From SHVO01 sp041919675 (lineage in GTDB: Bacteria; Pseudomonadota; Alphaproteobacteria; Rhodospirillales; Rhodospirillaceae): DNA of 15,669 nucleotides. A program made the position numbers and the translations under genes. The DNA lies in assembly GCA_041919675.1 (NCBI GenBank), contig JAYRTJ010000081.1:1-15669 (forward strand). Reading direction: 5' to 3'. Shown in pieces: positions 6,101 to 14,209 of the stretch; within the stretch, counting starts at the first letter, position 1; each line of letters starts with the position of its first letter. Under the pieces are notes generated by a model, which did not search any database, was not told the origin of the DNA, and saw nothing but the letters and a program-made list of their open reading frames with translations.

Positions 6101-6121
6101 GGGACGTCCTAAATTCGTCCC
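6101..6121. promoter_or_regulatory. Inverted repeat upstream of the DegP-like gene, possible operator
   Basis: GGGACG (6101-6106) and CGTCCC (6116-6121) are perfect arms around a 9-nt AT-rich centre (TCCTAAATT). The repeat lies about 40 nt before the start codon, in the only spacer that can hold the promoter of the seven-gene run downstream. I could not place a convincing -35/-10 pair or a heat-shock or ECF promoter. A regulator site is possible but unproven. Confidence 0.3.
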
Positions 6122-6161
6122 AGTTAAATCTGAGCCTTTCCCTCTAATGATTTGATGTTCA

Positions 6162-7589
6162 ATGAAAATTAGAAACCTCATGTACCGTATGAACATGCGG
6201 AACCTTGCGGCCCTGGCCCTCACGGGGCTCCTTGTGGCGCAGACCGCGAAGGCCGCCGAAGCCGTGGTGCCGACGTCCCGCCCGCAGGTCGCGCTGACCT
6301 TCGCGCCGATCGTGAAGCGGGCGTCGCCGGCGGTCGTGAACGTCTACACCAAGCGGGTTCTGAAGCAGCAGGCGTCGCCGCTGTTCAACGACCCGTTCTT
6401 CCGCCAGTTCTTCGGTGAGCAGTTCGCCGGCCCGCGCGAGCGCGTGGAGAGTTCCCTTGGTTCGGGGGTCATCGTCCGGGGCAATGGGGTGGTCATTACC
6501 AACAACCACGTCGTCGGGGATGCCGACGAGATCACGGTCATTCTGAACGACCGCCGGGAGTTCGAGGCCAAGGTCGTGGGCAAGGATCCCCGCTCGGACC
6601 TCGCGGTCCTGCAGCTGCAGAACCTCGGCGATCCATTGCCGGCGTTGGATCTCGGCGATTCGGACGAACTCGAAGTCGGGGATATGGTCCTGGCCATCGG
6701 CAACCCCTTCGGTGTCGGGCAGACCGTCACCTCGGGCATCATCTCGGCCCTGGCCCGGACCACGGTGGGCATCACCGATTTCCGCTCCTTCATCCAGACC
6801 GACGCCGCCGTGAACCCGGGCAATTCGGGCGGCGCGCTCATCACCTCGGACGGCCGCCTGGTTGGCATCAACACCGCGATCTATTCGCGCGACGGCGGCA
6901 GTAACGGAATCGGATTTGCAATTCCTTCCAACATGGTAAAGACCGTTGTTGCAAGTATACTTAAGGACGGAAAGGCCGTGCGCGCCTGGTTCGGGGCTTC
7001 GGGAAAGACCATCACGGCCGATCTTGCGCGGTCGCTTTCCCTGCCGCGGCCTATGGGCGTGCTCGTTGAGCGGGTCGCGTCCGCCGGTCCCGCGTCCACG
7101 GGTGGCCTTCAGCCGGGCGACATCGTCCGCACGGTGAATGGCCGCGAGGTCCAGGACCTCGAGGAACTGCGCTATATGATCGCGACCCTTCCGGTCGGCG
7201 GGATCGCGCGCCTCGGTGTTCAGCGTGACGGTAAAGAGCAAACTATTCAAATCTCGCTCGTCGCGCCGCCGAATACGCCCGCGCGCCAGGAGACGGCGCT
7301 CTCCGGGCAGCAGCCGTTCTCGGGCGCCACGGTGGCGAACCTGAACCCCGCTCTGGCCGAGGAGCTCGGGCGTGAGTACGAGGAACCGGGGGTGATCGTG
7401 CTGAACCTGTCGGGCAACTCCATCGCCGCCCGTCTTGGCCTCCGTCCGGGCGACATGATCCTTGGCGTGAACGAGACGGCGGTGAAGTCGGTCGCCGATC
7501 TGCAGCGGGCGCTCGCGGCCTCGGTCAAAGGCTGGGCGGTCACCCTGAACCGGGACGGCCAGACTCTTAAGTTCCAGGTGGGCGGATGA
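6162..7589 (+). CDS. degP: Periplasmic serine endoprotease of the DegP/HtrA (Do) family with two PDZ domains
   Basis: DegP-type enzymes degrade or refold damaged envelope proteins. The N-terminus has a basic start and a hydrophobic core (about 15-27) ending AKA-A, a likely Sec signal peptide cleaved near residue 31-34. The trypsin-like domain shows the catalytic triad H116 (NNHVV), D146 (DPRSDLAVL) and S222 (GNSGG). PDZ1 spans about 280-370 and PDZ2 about 385-475. At 475 residues the length fits DegP/DegQ/MucD; which paralogue cannot be told. The start is uncertain: ATG at 6162 has no clear SD, and in-frame ATGs at 6180, 6189 and 6195 would still leave a signal peptide. Its TGA overlaps the rarA ATG (ATGA). 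Confidence 0.93.
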   Translation: MKIRNLMYRMNMRNLAALALTGLLVAQTAKAAEAVVPTSRPQVALTFAPIVKRASPAVVNVYTKRVLKQQASPLFNDPFFRQFFGEQFAGPRERVESSLGSGVIVRGNGVVITNNHVVGDADEITVILNDRREFEAKVVGKDPRSDLAVLQLQNLGDPLPALDLGDSDELEVGDMVLAIGNPFGVGQTVTSGIISALARTTVGITDFRSFIQTDAAVNPGNSGGALITSDGRLVGINTAIYSRDGGSNGIGFAIPSNMVKTVVASILKDGKAVRAWFGASGKTITADLARSLSLPRPMGVLVERVASAGPASTGGLQPGDIVRTVNGREVQDLEELRYMIATLPVGGIARLGVQRDGKEQTIQISLVAPPNTPARQETALSGQQPFSGATVANLNPALAEELGREYEEPGVIVLNLSGNSIAARLGLRPGDMILGVNETAVKSVADLQRALAASVKGWAVTLNRDGQTLKFQVGG

Positions 7590-8929
7590 GCGACCTCTTC
7601 GCCGGTCACGAGCCGCCGCAAGGGCAGGAGAGCTTCGGGACCGGAAAGGGCTCCAGGATCGGACAGCCGCTGGCCGATCGCTTACGTCCGGCGACCCTCG
7701 GCGAGGTGGTCGGGCAGGAGCACCTTCTGGGCCCCGAAGGTCCCATCGGCCGGATGGTCGCCGCCCGGCGGGTGACCTCCATGGTCTTATGGGGTCCGCC
7801 GGGGGTGGGTAAGACCACCATCGCCCGGCTGCTCGCCAAAGGGACCGACCTCTATTTCCAACCCCTCTCGGCGGTGTTCTCGGGTGTCGCCGATCTGCGC
7901 AAGATTTTCGAGGCGGCGGCCAAGCGCCGGCAGGTGGGGCAGGGCACGCTCCTGTTCGTCGACGAGATCCACCGCTTCAACCGGTCTCAGCAGGACGGCT
8001 TCCTCCCTTATATGGAGGACGGCACGATCATCCTGGTCGGCGCGACCACGGAGAACCCGTCCTTCGAACTGAATGCCGCGCTCATGTCGCGCAGCCAGGT
8101 CATGGTGTTGCGGCGCCTGGACGACGCGGCGCTCGACCGGCTGTTGACCCGGGCCGAGCAGGATGCCGGCCGGCCGCTCCCCCTGACCGAGGACGGCCGG
8201 GCTGCCCTTCGCGCCATGGCCGACGGTGACGGCCGCCACATCCTGACCTTGGCCGAGGATATCTTCGCCCTGACCCCGCCGCCGCCGGCGCCGCTCGACG
8301 CGGCGGGTCTGGCGAAGGTCGTGCAGCGCCGCGCGCCCGTTTACGACAAGGACCGCGAGGGGCACTACAACCTCATCAGCGCGGTTCATAAGTCGCTGCG
8401 GGGATCGGACCCGGATGCGGCGCTCTATTGGGTGGCGCGCATGCTCGACGGCGGCGAGGACCCGATCTACCTCCTGCGCCGTCTGACGCGCTTCGCGGCG
8501 GAAGACATCGGCATGGCCGATCCGCAGGCGCTTCAGGTCGCAATTTCCGCCTGGGAGACTTACGACCGGCTGGGATCGCCCGAGGGCGAACTCGCCCTGG
8601 CGATGCTGGTCGTCTATCTGGGCACGGCGCCAAAATCCAACGCCACCTATGTCGCTTACGGCGCGGCGCGGGCCGCCGCCAAGCAGACCGGCTCACTCAT
8701 GCCGCCGATGCATATCTTGAACGCGCCGACACGCATGATGAAGGATCTCGGCTATGGGAAGGGTTATGCCTACGACCACGACCAGGGCGAAGGCTTCTCC
8801 GGGCAGAACTATTTCCCCGACGGCATGGCGCGCGAACAATTCTATCGCCCGGTCGAGCGCGGCTTCGAACGCGAGGTAGCCAAGCGCCTCGCATACTGGC
8901 AGAAGCTGCGCGACAATAGATCGGAGTGA
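7586..8929 (+). CDS. rarA: Replication-associated recombination protein RarA (MgsA), AAA+ ATPase
   Basis: RarA is a tetrameric, clamp-loader-like ATPase acting at stalled replication forks and gaps. The 447-residue product starts with a short leader, then PLADRLRPATLGEVVGQEHLLG (28-49). Walker A GPPGVGKTT is at 70-78, Walker B LLFVDEIHRF at 122-131, and sensor GATTENPS at 152-159. The family-specific C-terminal part contains DLGYGKGYAYDHDQ and NYFPDGM. All catalytic motifs are intact and length is normal. The ATG overlaps the protease stop by 4 nt, so translation is likely coupled. In several alphaproteobacteria a DegP-type gene, rarA and rluC are neighbours, as I recall, so this position is conserved. 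Confidence 0.96.
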   Translation: MSDLFAGHEPPQGQESFGTGKGSRIGQPLADRLRPATLGEVVGQEHLLGPEGPIGRMVAARRVTSMVLWGPPGVGKTTIARLLAKGTDLYFQPLSAVFSGVADLRKIFEAAAKRRQVGQGTLLFVDEIHRFNRSQQDGFLPYMEDGTIILVGATTENPSFELNAALMSRSQVMVLRRLDDAALDRLLTRAEQDAGRPLPLTEDGRAALRAMADGDGRHILTLAEDIFALTPPPPAPLDAAGLAKVVQRRAPVYDKDREGHYNLISAVHKSLRGSDPDAALYWVARMLDGGEDPIYLLRRLTRFAAEDIGMADPQALQVAISAWETYDRLGSPEGELALAMLVVYLGTAPKSNATYVAYGAARAAAKQTGSLMPPMHILNAPTRMMKDLGYGKGYAYDHDQGEGFSGQNYFPDGMAREQFYRPVERGFEREVAKRLAYWQKLRDNRSE

Positions 8930-8931
8930 TG

Positions 8932-9933
8932 ATGAGCGGCGTTCAGCAAATCGAAGTGGCGAGAGACGAGGGAGACACCCGCCTCGACCGGTGGCTCAAG
9001 CGCCGCTTTCCCGAACTGACTCAAGGCCGGATCGAGAAGCTGCTGCGCACCGGACAGATCCGCCTCGACGGCGCGCGCGTCAAATCCAGCCAGCGCGTCG
9101 AAGCCGGGCAGATGGTCCGCGTTCCGCCGCTGGGCGGATCGGTCCAGCCGCAAGCCGCGGCGCCCCATAAGAAGCCCGCGTTCGTGCCGTCGGCGCGCGA
9201 TCTCGCCGAAATCCAGAAGATGGTCCTTTATAAGGACGACTATCTCATTGCGCTCAACAAGCCGCCCGGCCTCGCGGTCCAGGGCGGCACCAAGACCGAG
9301 CGCCATATCGACGGCATGCTCGACGGCCTCAAGTTCGACCGCGACGAGCGTCCGCGCCTGGTGCACCGCTTGGACCGGGACACCTCCGGCGTGCTCATCG
9401 TCGCGCGTTCGGCGAAAGCGGCCACCAGCCTCGCAAATCTTTTTCGCAGCCGCGACATGGAAAAGGTCTATTGGGCGCTGGTGATCGGTCATCCCGAGCA
9501 CGAAGCCGGCACGATCTCGGCGAAGCTGGCCAAGACCGGCAGCCGCGGCTTCGAGCGCATGGAATGGGACGACGAGGAAGGTCAGACGGCCGTGACCGAT
9601 TACCGCGTCGTCGCCACCGCCGCGCGCAAAATCTCCTGGCTGGAATTGATGCCTCAGACCGGCCGCACCCACCAGCTGCGCGCCCACTGCAAGCTCATCG
9701 GCACGCCGATCATCGGCGACGGGAAATATTCCATTACAAACCCGGATCCGTCGCAGCGCACGGATTTGAGCGACGGTCTCCTCTCCGACGTGGCCGACCG
9801 CATGTGTCTGCACGCGCGTTCCTTAAGCATCCCGCGCGCCGGACGTAAGGTGCTGACGATCACCGCGCCCTTGCCGAAACACATGGCCGATGCGTTCGAC
9901 GATCTCGGTTTCGACGAGAGCGAAGCGGTATGA
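8932..9933 (+). CDS. rluC: 23S rRNA pseudouridine synthase, RluA family (RluC-type)
   Basis: Converts specific uridines of 23S rRNA to pseudouridine. The N-terminal S4 RNA-binding domain (about 12-60) contains RLDRWLKRRFPELTQGRIEKL. The catalytic domain has LNKPPGLAVQGG (108-119) and HRLDRDTSG with the nucleophilic aspartate D148. PQTGRTHQLRAH and the final GDGKY motif follow. ATG at 8932 is preferred: CGGAG (8922-8926) is 5 nt upstream. In-frame GTG 8926 and ATG 8929 also exist but are too close to, or within, that SD. RluC is the best guess because of the S4 domain and length; RluD is less likely. It is 2 nt after rarA and overlaps the next gene by ATGA. Confidence 0.92.
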   Translation: MSGVQQIEVARDEGDTRLDRWLKRRFPELTQGRIEKLLRTGQIRLDGARVKSSQRVEAGQMVRVPPLGGSVQPQAAAPHKKPAFVPSARDLAEIQKMVLYKDDYLIALNKPPGLAVQGGTKTERHIDGMLDGLKFDRDERPRLVHRLDRDTSGVLIVARSAKAATSLANLFRSRDMEKVYWALVIGHPEHEAGTISAKLAKTGSRGFERMEWDDEEGQTAVTDYRVVATAARKISWLELMPQTGRTHQLRAHCKLIGTPIIGDGKYSITNPDPSQRTDLSDGLLSDVADRMCLHARSLSIPRAGRKVLTITAPLPKHMADAFDDLGFDESEAV

Positions 9934-10814
9934 AGCTCGAAGAGATCGATCGTTTGCACGCGGAAGCGCGCCGGCGCCTCGCCATGGTGCGCAGCGGCGC
10001 CGATGTTCCCGCGGAAAAGATACTTCCGTTCGGCTTTTTCGAACTGGACATGTTTGAGTGTCCGCCGTTTGTCATGTTTTCGAGCGGCGACGTGCCGGTG
10101 CTTACGTATATTTTCGATGAGGGCACGTTTGAGCCTTGCTCGATGAGGTTGTGGTGCCGCTTGGCCAAAAGCGCGACCGGTTTTTTGGATATCGGCGCGA
10201 ACGTAGGGATTTACAGCCTCGCTGCGGCGAAGCTTCGGCCGGATCTTCTCGTCCACGCGTTCGAACCCAATCCGTACGCATACGCGCGGCTGCGCGTCCA
10301 CAAACACGTCAACAATCTTCCGAACCTGGTCGAGCATTGCGTGGGCGTGCACCTGAAATCCGGACTGGCCGTTTTTACGTGGCTTGTGAAGCCGCATGGC
10401 AACGTCTCGTCCGGGGCCTGCCCCTTTTTAGAACCCGGAGAAGGGCGCGAAAGCGCCGCGGTGCGCCTCGAGCGTATCGACGGCAGCGGCCTGGCCGCGA
10501 CTCTCGGTGTTCGTCCGTTGGTGAAAGTGGATGTGGAGGGCGCGGAAGCGCTCGTGTTCGACGCAATGAAGGAGGTGCTTGCCTTGCGGCCCGATATCAT
10601 TGTTGAAACTTTTGATCAGAACGCCTGCGATGCGATCAACGCCCATCTTCTGCCGCTCGGCTACGACGTTTATTCCATCCACGAGAAGGATGGGTTTTTG
10701 AGGCGAAAGGAACGCCTCACGCCGTGCGATGTGTTCGACCCGCACCACGATTTCAATCAATTTTTGACCTGCCGGCCGCGCACGGAAATTCAAGGGGCGA
10801 TGAACGTCGCATGA
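9930..10814 (+). CDS. FkbM-family SAM-dependent methyltransferase
   Basis: FkbM-type enzymes methylate hydroxyls, often on sugars, polyketides or peptides; the substrate here is unknown. The 294-residue product has SAM motif I FLDIGANVG (85-93), acidic motif II AFEPNP (110-115), and the FkbM signature VKVDVEGAE (198-206). About 80 residues precede motif I, and a His-rich end (PHHDFNQF) follows. No signal peptide or membrane segment is visible. It overlaps rluC upstream and the HAD gene downstream by ATGA. Base composition is less GC-rich: by hand count 54% over 10021-10200 against 67% in 9241-9300. This hints at acquisition into an otherwise housekeeping run. Confidence 0.85.
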   Translation: MKLEEIDRLHAEARRRLAMVRSGADVPAEKILPFGFFELDMFECPPFVMFSSGDVPVLTYIFDEGTFEPCSMRLWCRLAKSATGFLDIGANVGIYSLAAAKLRPDLLVHAFEPNPYAYARLRVHKHVNNLPNLVEHCVGVHLKSGLAVFTWLVKPHGNVSSGACPFLEPGEGRESAAVRLERIDGSGLAATLGVRPLVKVDVEGAEALVFDAMKEVLALRPDIIVETFDQNACDAINAHLLPLGYDVYSIHEKDGFLRRKERLTPCDVFDPHHDFNQFLTCRPRTEIQGAMNVA

Positions 10815-11518
10815 CACAGCCCCTGCGTCTTGCGATCTTCGATCTCGACGGAACGATCGTCGACAGTCAGGCGAACATCGCGCGCGCTGTGCGCGAAGCG
10901 GCCGCGCTCATGAAGCTCGACCCGCCGTCGCCGCATGAAATCCCGCGGGTGATCGGCCTTTCGTTGACCGAGGCGTTGGGCCGCCTGTTTCCGGCGCTCG
11001 AGGCTCCCCGGCTTCTGGAATTGGATCGGGCCTACCGCGATTGCTTCAATCGCTTCCGCACCGAAGCGGATTTCAGCGAGCCGCTGTTCGACGGCACGCA
11101 CGACGTGCTCGATGCGCTCGACGCGCAAGGCGTGCTGCTCGGCATCGCCACCGGCAAGGCTATGCGCGGCGTGCGTCACGTTCTGGAACGTCATGGGCTG
11201 GCGGACCGTTTCGTGACAATCCAGACTCCCGAGCACGCGCCCGGCAAGCCGCATCCGGAGATGATCTACAGGGCGATGGCGGAGACGGGCGCCGCGCCCG
11301 CGCACACCGTGATGATCGGTGACACGAGTTTCGACATCCTTATGGCCCGCGCCGCGGGCGTTTCGGCGCTCGGGGTGTCATGGGGCAATCATCCCGTCAC
11401 CGAATTGCAGGCCGCCGGCGCGCACCGGCTGGTTGATCGCCTGAGCGATCTCATGCACGCTATCTCGGCCTTGACCGTCCCCGTCCCGTCACCTGACCTG
11501 GCCAGGAGTACGCGATGA
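10811..11518 (+). CDS. HAD-superfamily phosphatase (phosphoglycolate phosphatase-like, subclass IA)
   Basis: The 235-residue product has all HAD motifs: DLDGT (11-15, nucleophile D11 and acid D13), a helical cap (about 18-90), the Thr of GIATGK as motif II, Lys in GKPHPEM as motif III, and IGDTSFD as motif IV with the metal-binding aspartates. It is soluble with no leader. The closest functional group is Gph (2-phosphoglycolate phosphatase), but substrates cannot be read from sequence. An in-frame start far upstream (10724) is rejected because ATG 10811 forms the ATGA junction and gives the normal N-terminus just before DLDGT. In many alphaproteobacteria a HAD gene sits directly beside the ATP12 gene, as I recall; here asmA stands between them. 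Confidence 0.9.
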   Translation: MTQPLRLAIFDLDGTIVDSQANIARAVREAAALMKLDPPSPHEIPRVIGLSLTEALGRLFPALEAPRLLELDRAYRDCFNRFRTEADFSEPLFDGTHDVLDALDAQGVLLGIATGKAMRGVRHVLERHGLADRFVTIQTPEHAPGKPHPEMIYRAMAETGAAPAHTVMIGDTSFDILMARAAGVSALGVSWGNHPVTELQAAGAHRLVDRLSDLMHAISALTVPVPSPDLARSTR

Positions 11519-13449
11519 AAATCCTCAAGATCGCCGCCGTCGTCGTTGTCGTCGTCATCCTCGGTATCGTCGGGGTCCTCATGACCTTCGATGTCGACCG
11601 GTACAAAGGCGTCATCGAAGAGCAGGCGAAAGCCGCGACGGGGCGCAGCGTCACCATCGGCGATATCGATCTCGCGGTGTCGCTGGCGCCCGCCATCGTA
11701 CTGACGGACGTGAAACTCGCCAACGCGCCTTGGGGCAGCCGGCCGGAGATGGTTGTCCTGCCGAGGGTCGAAGTTCATACGCAGCTGATCCCGCTGCTGT
11801 TCGGCACCATCAATCTGACCGGGATCGCCGCCGAGAACCCGGACATCCTTCTGGAGATCGACAAGCAGGGACGGGGCAACTGGGTCTTCGATGTGGCCTC
11901 CGAAGGCTCGTCGGCGCCCTTGAACGTGAGCGGCGTTTCCGTCAGCGGGCTCAAGCTCGGCTTCCGCGACGCGCAGACCGGCCGTTCGGCCGACGTCACC
12001 GCGAAAACCGTCGCCGTGAAGATCGACGGCGCGCTCCAGGACATGAACATTTCGTCTGTCGCGGCGAAGGGCGCCGAAGCGGCGTTCAAGGATGGCCAGG
12101 CCGCCGGCAAGCTGTCGCTCGGCGCCCTCGACATGAAAGCCAAGGGCAAGATCGCCGATCTCGGAATCACGTCGCTGGCCGTCGCGGAGACGACTCTCAA
12201 CTATAAGAGCACGGGAGCGCCGCTGGATCTCGTCGTCAGCGGCTTGAGCGTCGCCGAGGACGGGAAGGTCGGTTTCGCGGGCAAGCTGTCCGGTGAAAAC
12301 GTGACGGCGACAGGAACATTGGCGCCGATCGCCGTTCTCGTCGCGATGAACAAGGCGTTCCCGGCGAAGCTGGAAATGACGGGTTACGGGCTGACCGCGA
12401 GCTCGGACGTCATGGTCGAAATGGTGAAGGGCCGTCCCTTCGCCAAGGGAACCATCGCGATCCCTGAAATCGATATGTCCAAGTTCGGCGGCAAAGCGCC
12501 CGCGAAAACCGGCGAGCGTCTTTTCTCCGCCGATCCGCTGCCGTGGGACGGCTTGAGCGCCGGGGACGCGGACGTCACGCTGAAGATTGGGAAGCTGATC
12601 AACGCCGGCGGCGTGGAGTTCACCGGCATTTCCGTACCCGTGAAGGCGAACCGCGGCCGGATGACGGCGGCGCCCGTCACGCTGGCGGTGGCGGGCGGGA
12701 CGGTGTCGGCCGATGTTGGACTGAATGCGAACGACAAAACCGTCGCGCTCAAGGTGCAAGGCAAAGGCTTCAGCGCCGAAGGGTTGGCTAAGACCTTCAA
12801 GAAGGGCGATCTCATCACCCAAGGCCCGCTCGACATGGCGCTCGATGTGCGCGGGGCCGGAAATTCCGTGCGCGATGTGATGGCATCGCTCGATGGATCG
12901 CTGATCGTGGGCATGGGTGAAAGCCGCATCCGCAATGACGCCCTGAACGTGCCGGGCGCCGGCGTGATCCTGCAGGTCCTCAACATGGCCAATCCGTTCG
13001 CGAACAAGGACCCCTATACGCTGGCCCGCTGCGGGGTCGCGAACTTCCAGATCGCCGATGGCATCGCGCAGTCCAATCAGAGCGTCGTGCTGGTGACGGA
13101 CAAGATGTCGATCGCCTCGACCGGTCAAATCGATCTGCGCAATGAGCGCTTGGACCTCAACGTCCGGACCCAGGGCGCCAGCGGCATCGCCGGCGGCCTC
13201 AATCAACTGGCGCAGGCGGTGAAGGTCACCGGTTCGTTGGCCGCGCCGAGCGTCGGCGTGGATCAGGCCGGTGTTGTGAAGAGCGTCGCGGGCCTCGGCT
13301 CCGCGCTTGCCAAGGGCGGCGGCAGCGGCCTTGGAAGCATCGGCGCGTTGTTCGGCATCGGATCGAAATCCGGCGGCACGGCGCAGGCCGGCGACGCCGC
13401 GGCCGGCGGCGATCTGTGCGCGCGGGCCCGCGCTTACCGTAAAGGCTGA
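11515..13449 (+). CDS. AsmA-family envelope protein
   Basis: AsmA-like proteins are anchored in the inner membrane with a long periplasmic beta-rich part. Large members are implicated in lipid transport to the outer membrane, and others affect outer-membrane assembly. The 644-residue product has one N-terminal TM segment (about 5-23, rich in Val/Ile) with MKILK before it. The AsmA N-terminal signature ITIGDIDL-like/NAPWGSRPEMV lies at about 46-80, and the AsmA C-terminal region from about 449 (SVRDVMASLDGSL) through FQIADGIAQSNQ. A Gly/Ala/Ser-rich tail leads to DLCARARA near the end. CAGGAG at 11503-11508 supports the ATG, which overlaps the HAD stop (ATGA). Its exact role is unknown. Confidence 0.88.
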   Translation: MKILKIAAVVVVVVILGIVGVLMTFDVDRYKGVIEEQAKAATGRSVTIGDIDLAVSLAPAIVLTDVKLANAPWGSRPEMVVLPRVEVHTQLIPLLFGTINLTGIAAENPDILLEIDKQGRGNWVFDVASEGSSAPLNVSGVSVSGLKLGFRDAQTGRSADVTAKTVAVKIDGALQDMNISSVAAKGAEAAFKDGQAAGKLSLGALDMKAKGKIADLGITSLAVAETTLNYKSTGAPLDLVVSGLSVAEDGKVGFAGKLSGENVTATGTLAPIAVLVAMNKAFPAKLEMTGYGLTASSDVMVEMVKGRPFAKGTIAIPEIDMSKFGGKAPAKTGERLFSADPLPWDGLSAGDADVTLKIGKLINAGGVEFTGISVPVKANRGRMTAAPVTLAVAGGTVSADVGLNANDKTVALKVQGKGFSAEGLAKTFKKGDLITQGPLDMALDVRGAGNSVRDVMASLDGSLIVGMGESRIRNDALNVPGAGVILQVLNMANPFANKDPYTLARCGVANFQIADGIAQSNQSVVLVTDKMSIASTGQIDLRNERLDLNVRTQGASGIAGGLNQLAQAVKVTGSLAAPSVGVDQAGVVKSVAGLGSALAKGGGSGLGSIGALFGIGSKSGGTAQAGDAAAGGDLCARARAYRKG

Positions 13450-13459
13450 GACGAGACCC

Positions 13460-14209
13460 ATGGATAAGGAAAAACCGCTGGAGATGCGGGTGCGCGAGAC
13501 CGCGCCTCCCAAACCGCGCCGCGTCTATAAGAGTGTGTCCTTCGCCGTCGATGACGCGGGACTGTTCGCGGTTCGGCTCGACGGCAAGCCGGCGCTGACG
13601 CCGCTGCGCACGCCGCTGGCGTCAAAAGCCAGGGCGTTGATTGAAGCCGTCGCGGCGGAATGGGATGCGCAGGATCCGCATGTGGATCCCGAGACCATGC
13701 CGCTGACGCGTCTGCTCGCGACCGAGATCGACCGCATCGCCCCGCAGCGGCAGGCGGTCGTCGACAGCCTGCTGACGTTTATCGACGCCGATTCCATCTG
13801 CTACCGCGCGGCGCATCCGGCGGACTTGCGCGAACGTCAGCGCGCGTCCTGGCAGACAATCGCCGATTGGCTTTTGCGCGAACACGACATCGCGCTGACG
13901 TCCACGGAAGGATTGATGCCGGCAACCCAGGCGCCCGATACGGCGCCGAAGATGCGCAAGGTTCTCGAAAGACTGAACGACGCCGAGCTCAACGGCTTCC
14001 AGGCGGCGGCCTCGCTGACCAACTCCCTGGCTTTGGCGTTTGCGCTTGTTCACAAAAACGTGACCGCGGCGGATTGTTTTGCGGCGGCTTTTTTGGACGA
14101 GCTTTATCAGGCCGAGAAGTGGGGCGAGGATACGCAGGCCCACACGCGCCGGCAGCGGATCGCCGGCGACTTGAACGCGATCGAACGTTATCTCGCGCTT
14201 TCGATTTAG
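13460..14209 (+). CDS. ATP12-family F1-ATPase assembly chaperone
   Basis: ATP12 binds the F1 alpha subunit during ATP synthase assembly in mitochondria, and alphaproteobacteria carry homologues presumed to act likewise. The 249-residue product has the typical N-terminal block RRVYKSVSFAVDDAGLFAVRLDGKPALTP (20-48). LIEAVAAEWDAQ and PETMPLTRLLATEIDRI follow, with the conserved SICYRA and SLALAFALV stretches. The frame is open back to 13307 inside asmA, but ATG 13460, 10 nt after the asmA stop, precedes the family core by a normal distance. It is the last gene of the + strand run. Its TAG overlaps the TAA of the opposing gene, with no terminator between. Confidence 0.92.
   Translation: MDKEKPLEMRVRETAPPKPRRVYKSVSFAVDDAGLFAVRLDGKPALTPLRTPLASKARALIEAVAAEWDAQDPHVDPETMPLTRLLATEIDRIAPQRQAVVDSLLTFIDADSICYRAAHPADLRERQRASWQTIADWLLREHDIALTSTEGLMPATQAPDTAPKMRKVLERLNDAELNGFQAAASLTNSLALAFALVHKNVTAADCFAAAFLDELYQAEKWGEDTQAHTRRQRIAGDLNAIERYLALSI

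Noticed and set aside
10724..10810. Upstream in-frame start for the HAD gene inside fkbM
   Set aside because: ATG 10811 yields the ATGA coupling and the usual short lead to the DLDGT motif.
13307..13459. Upstream in-frame start for the ATP12 gene inside asmA
   Set aside because: The added residues are a shadow of asmA, and ATG 13460 gives the normal family N-terminus.
11389..13512. A 707-codon open frame on the minus strand across the AsmA gene
   Set aside because: The + strand protein has a TM anchor, AsmA signatures, an SD and a coupled start. The antisense frame has shadow-like composition and no recognisable domain.
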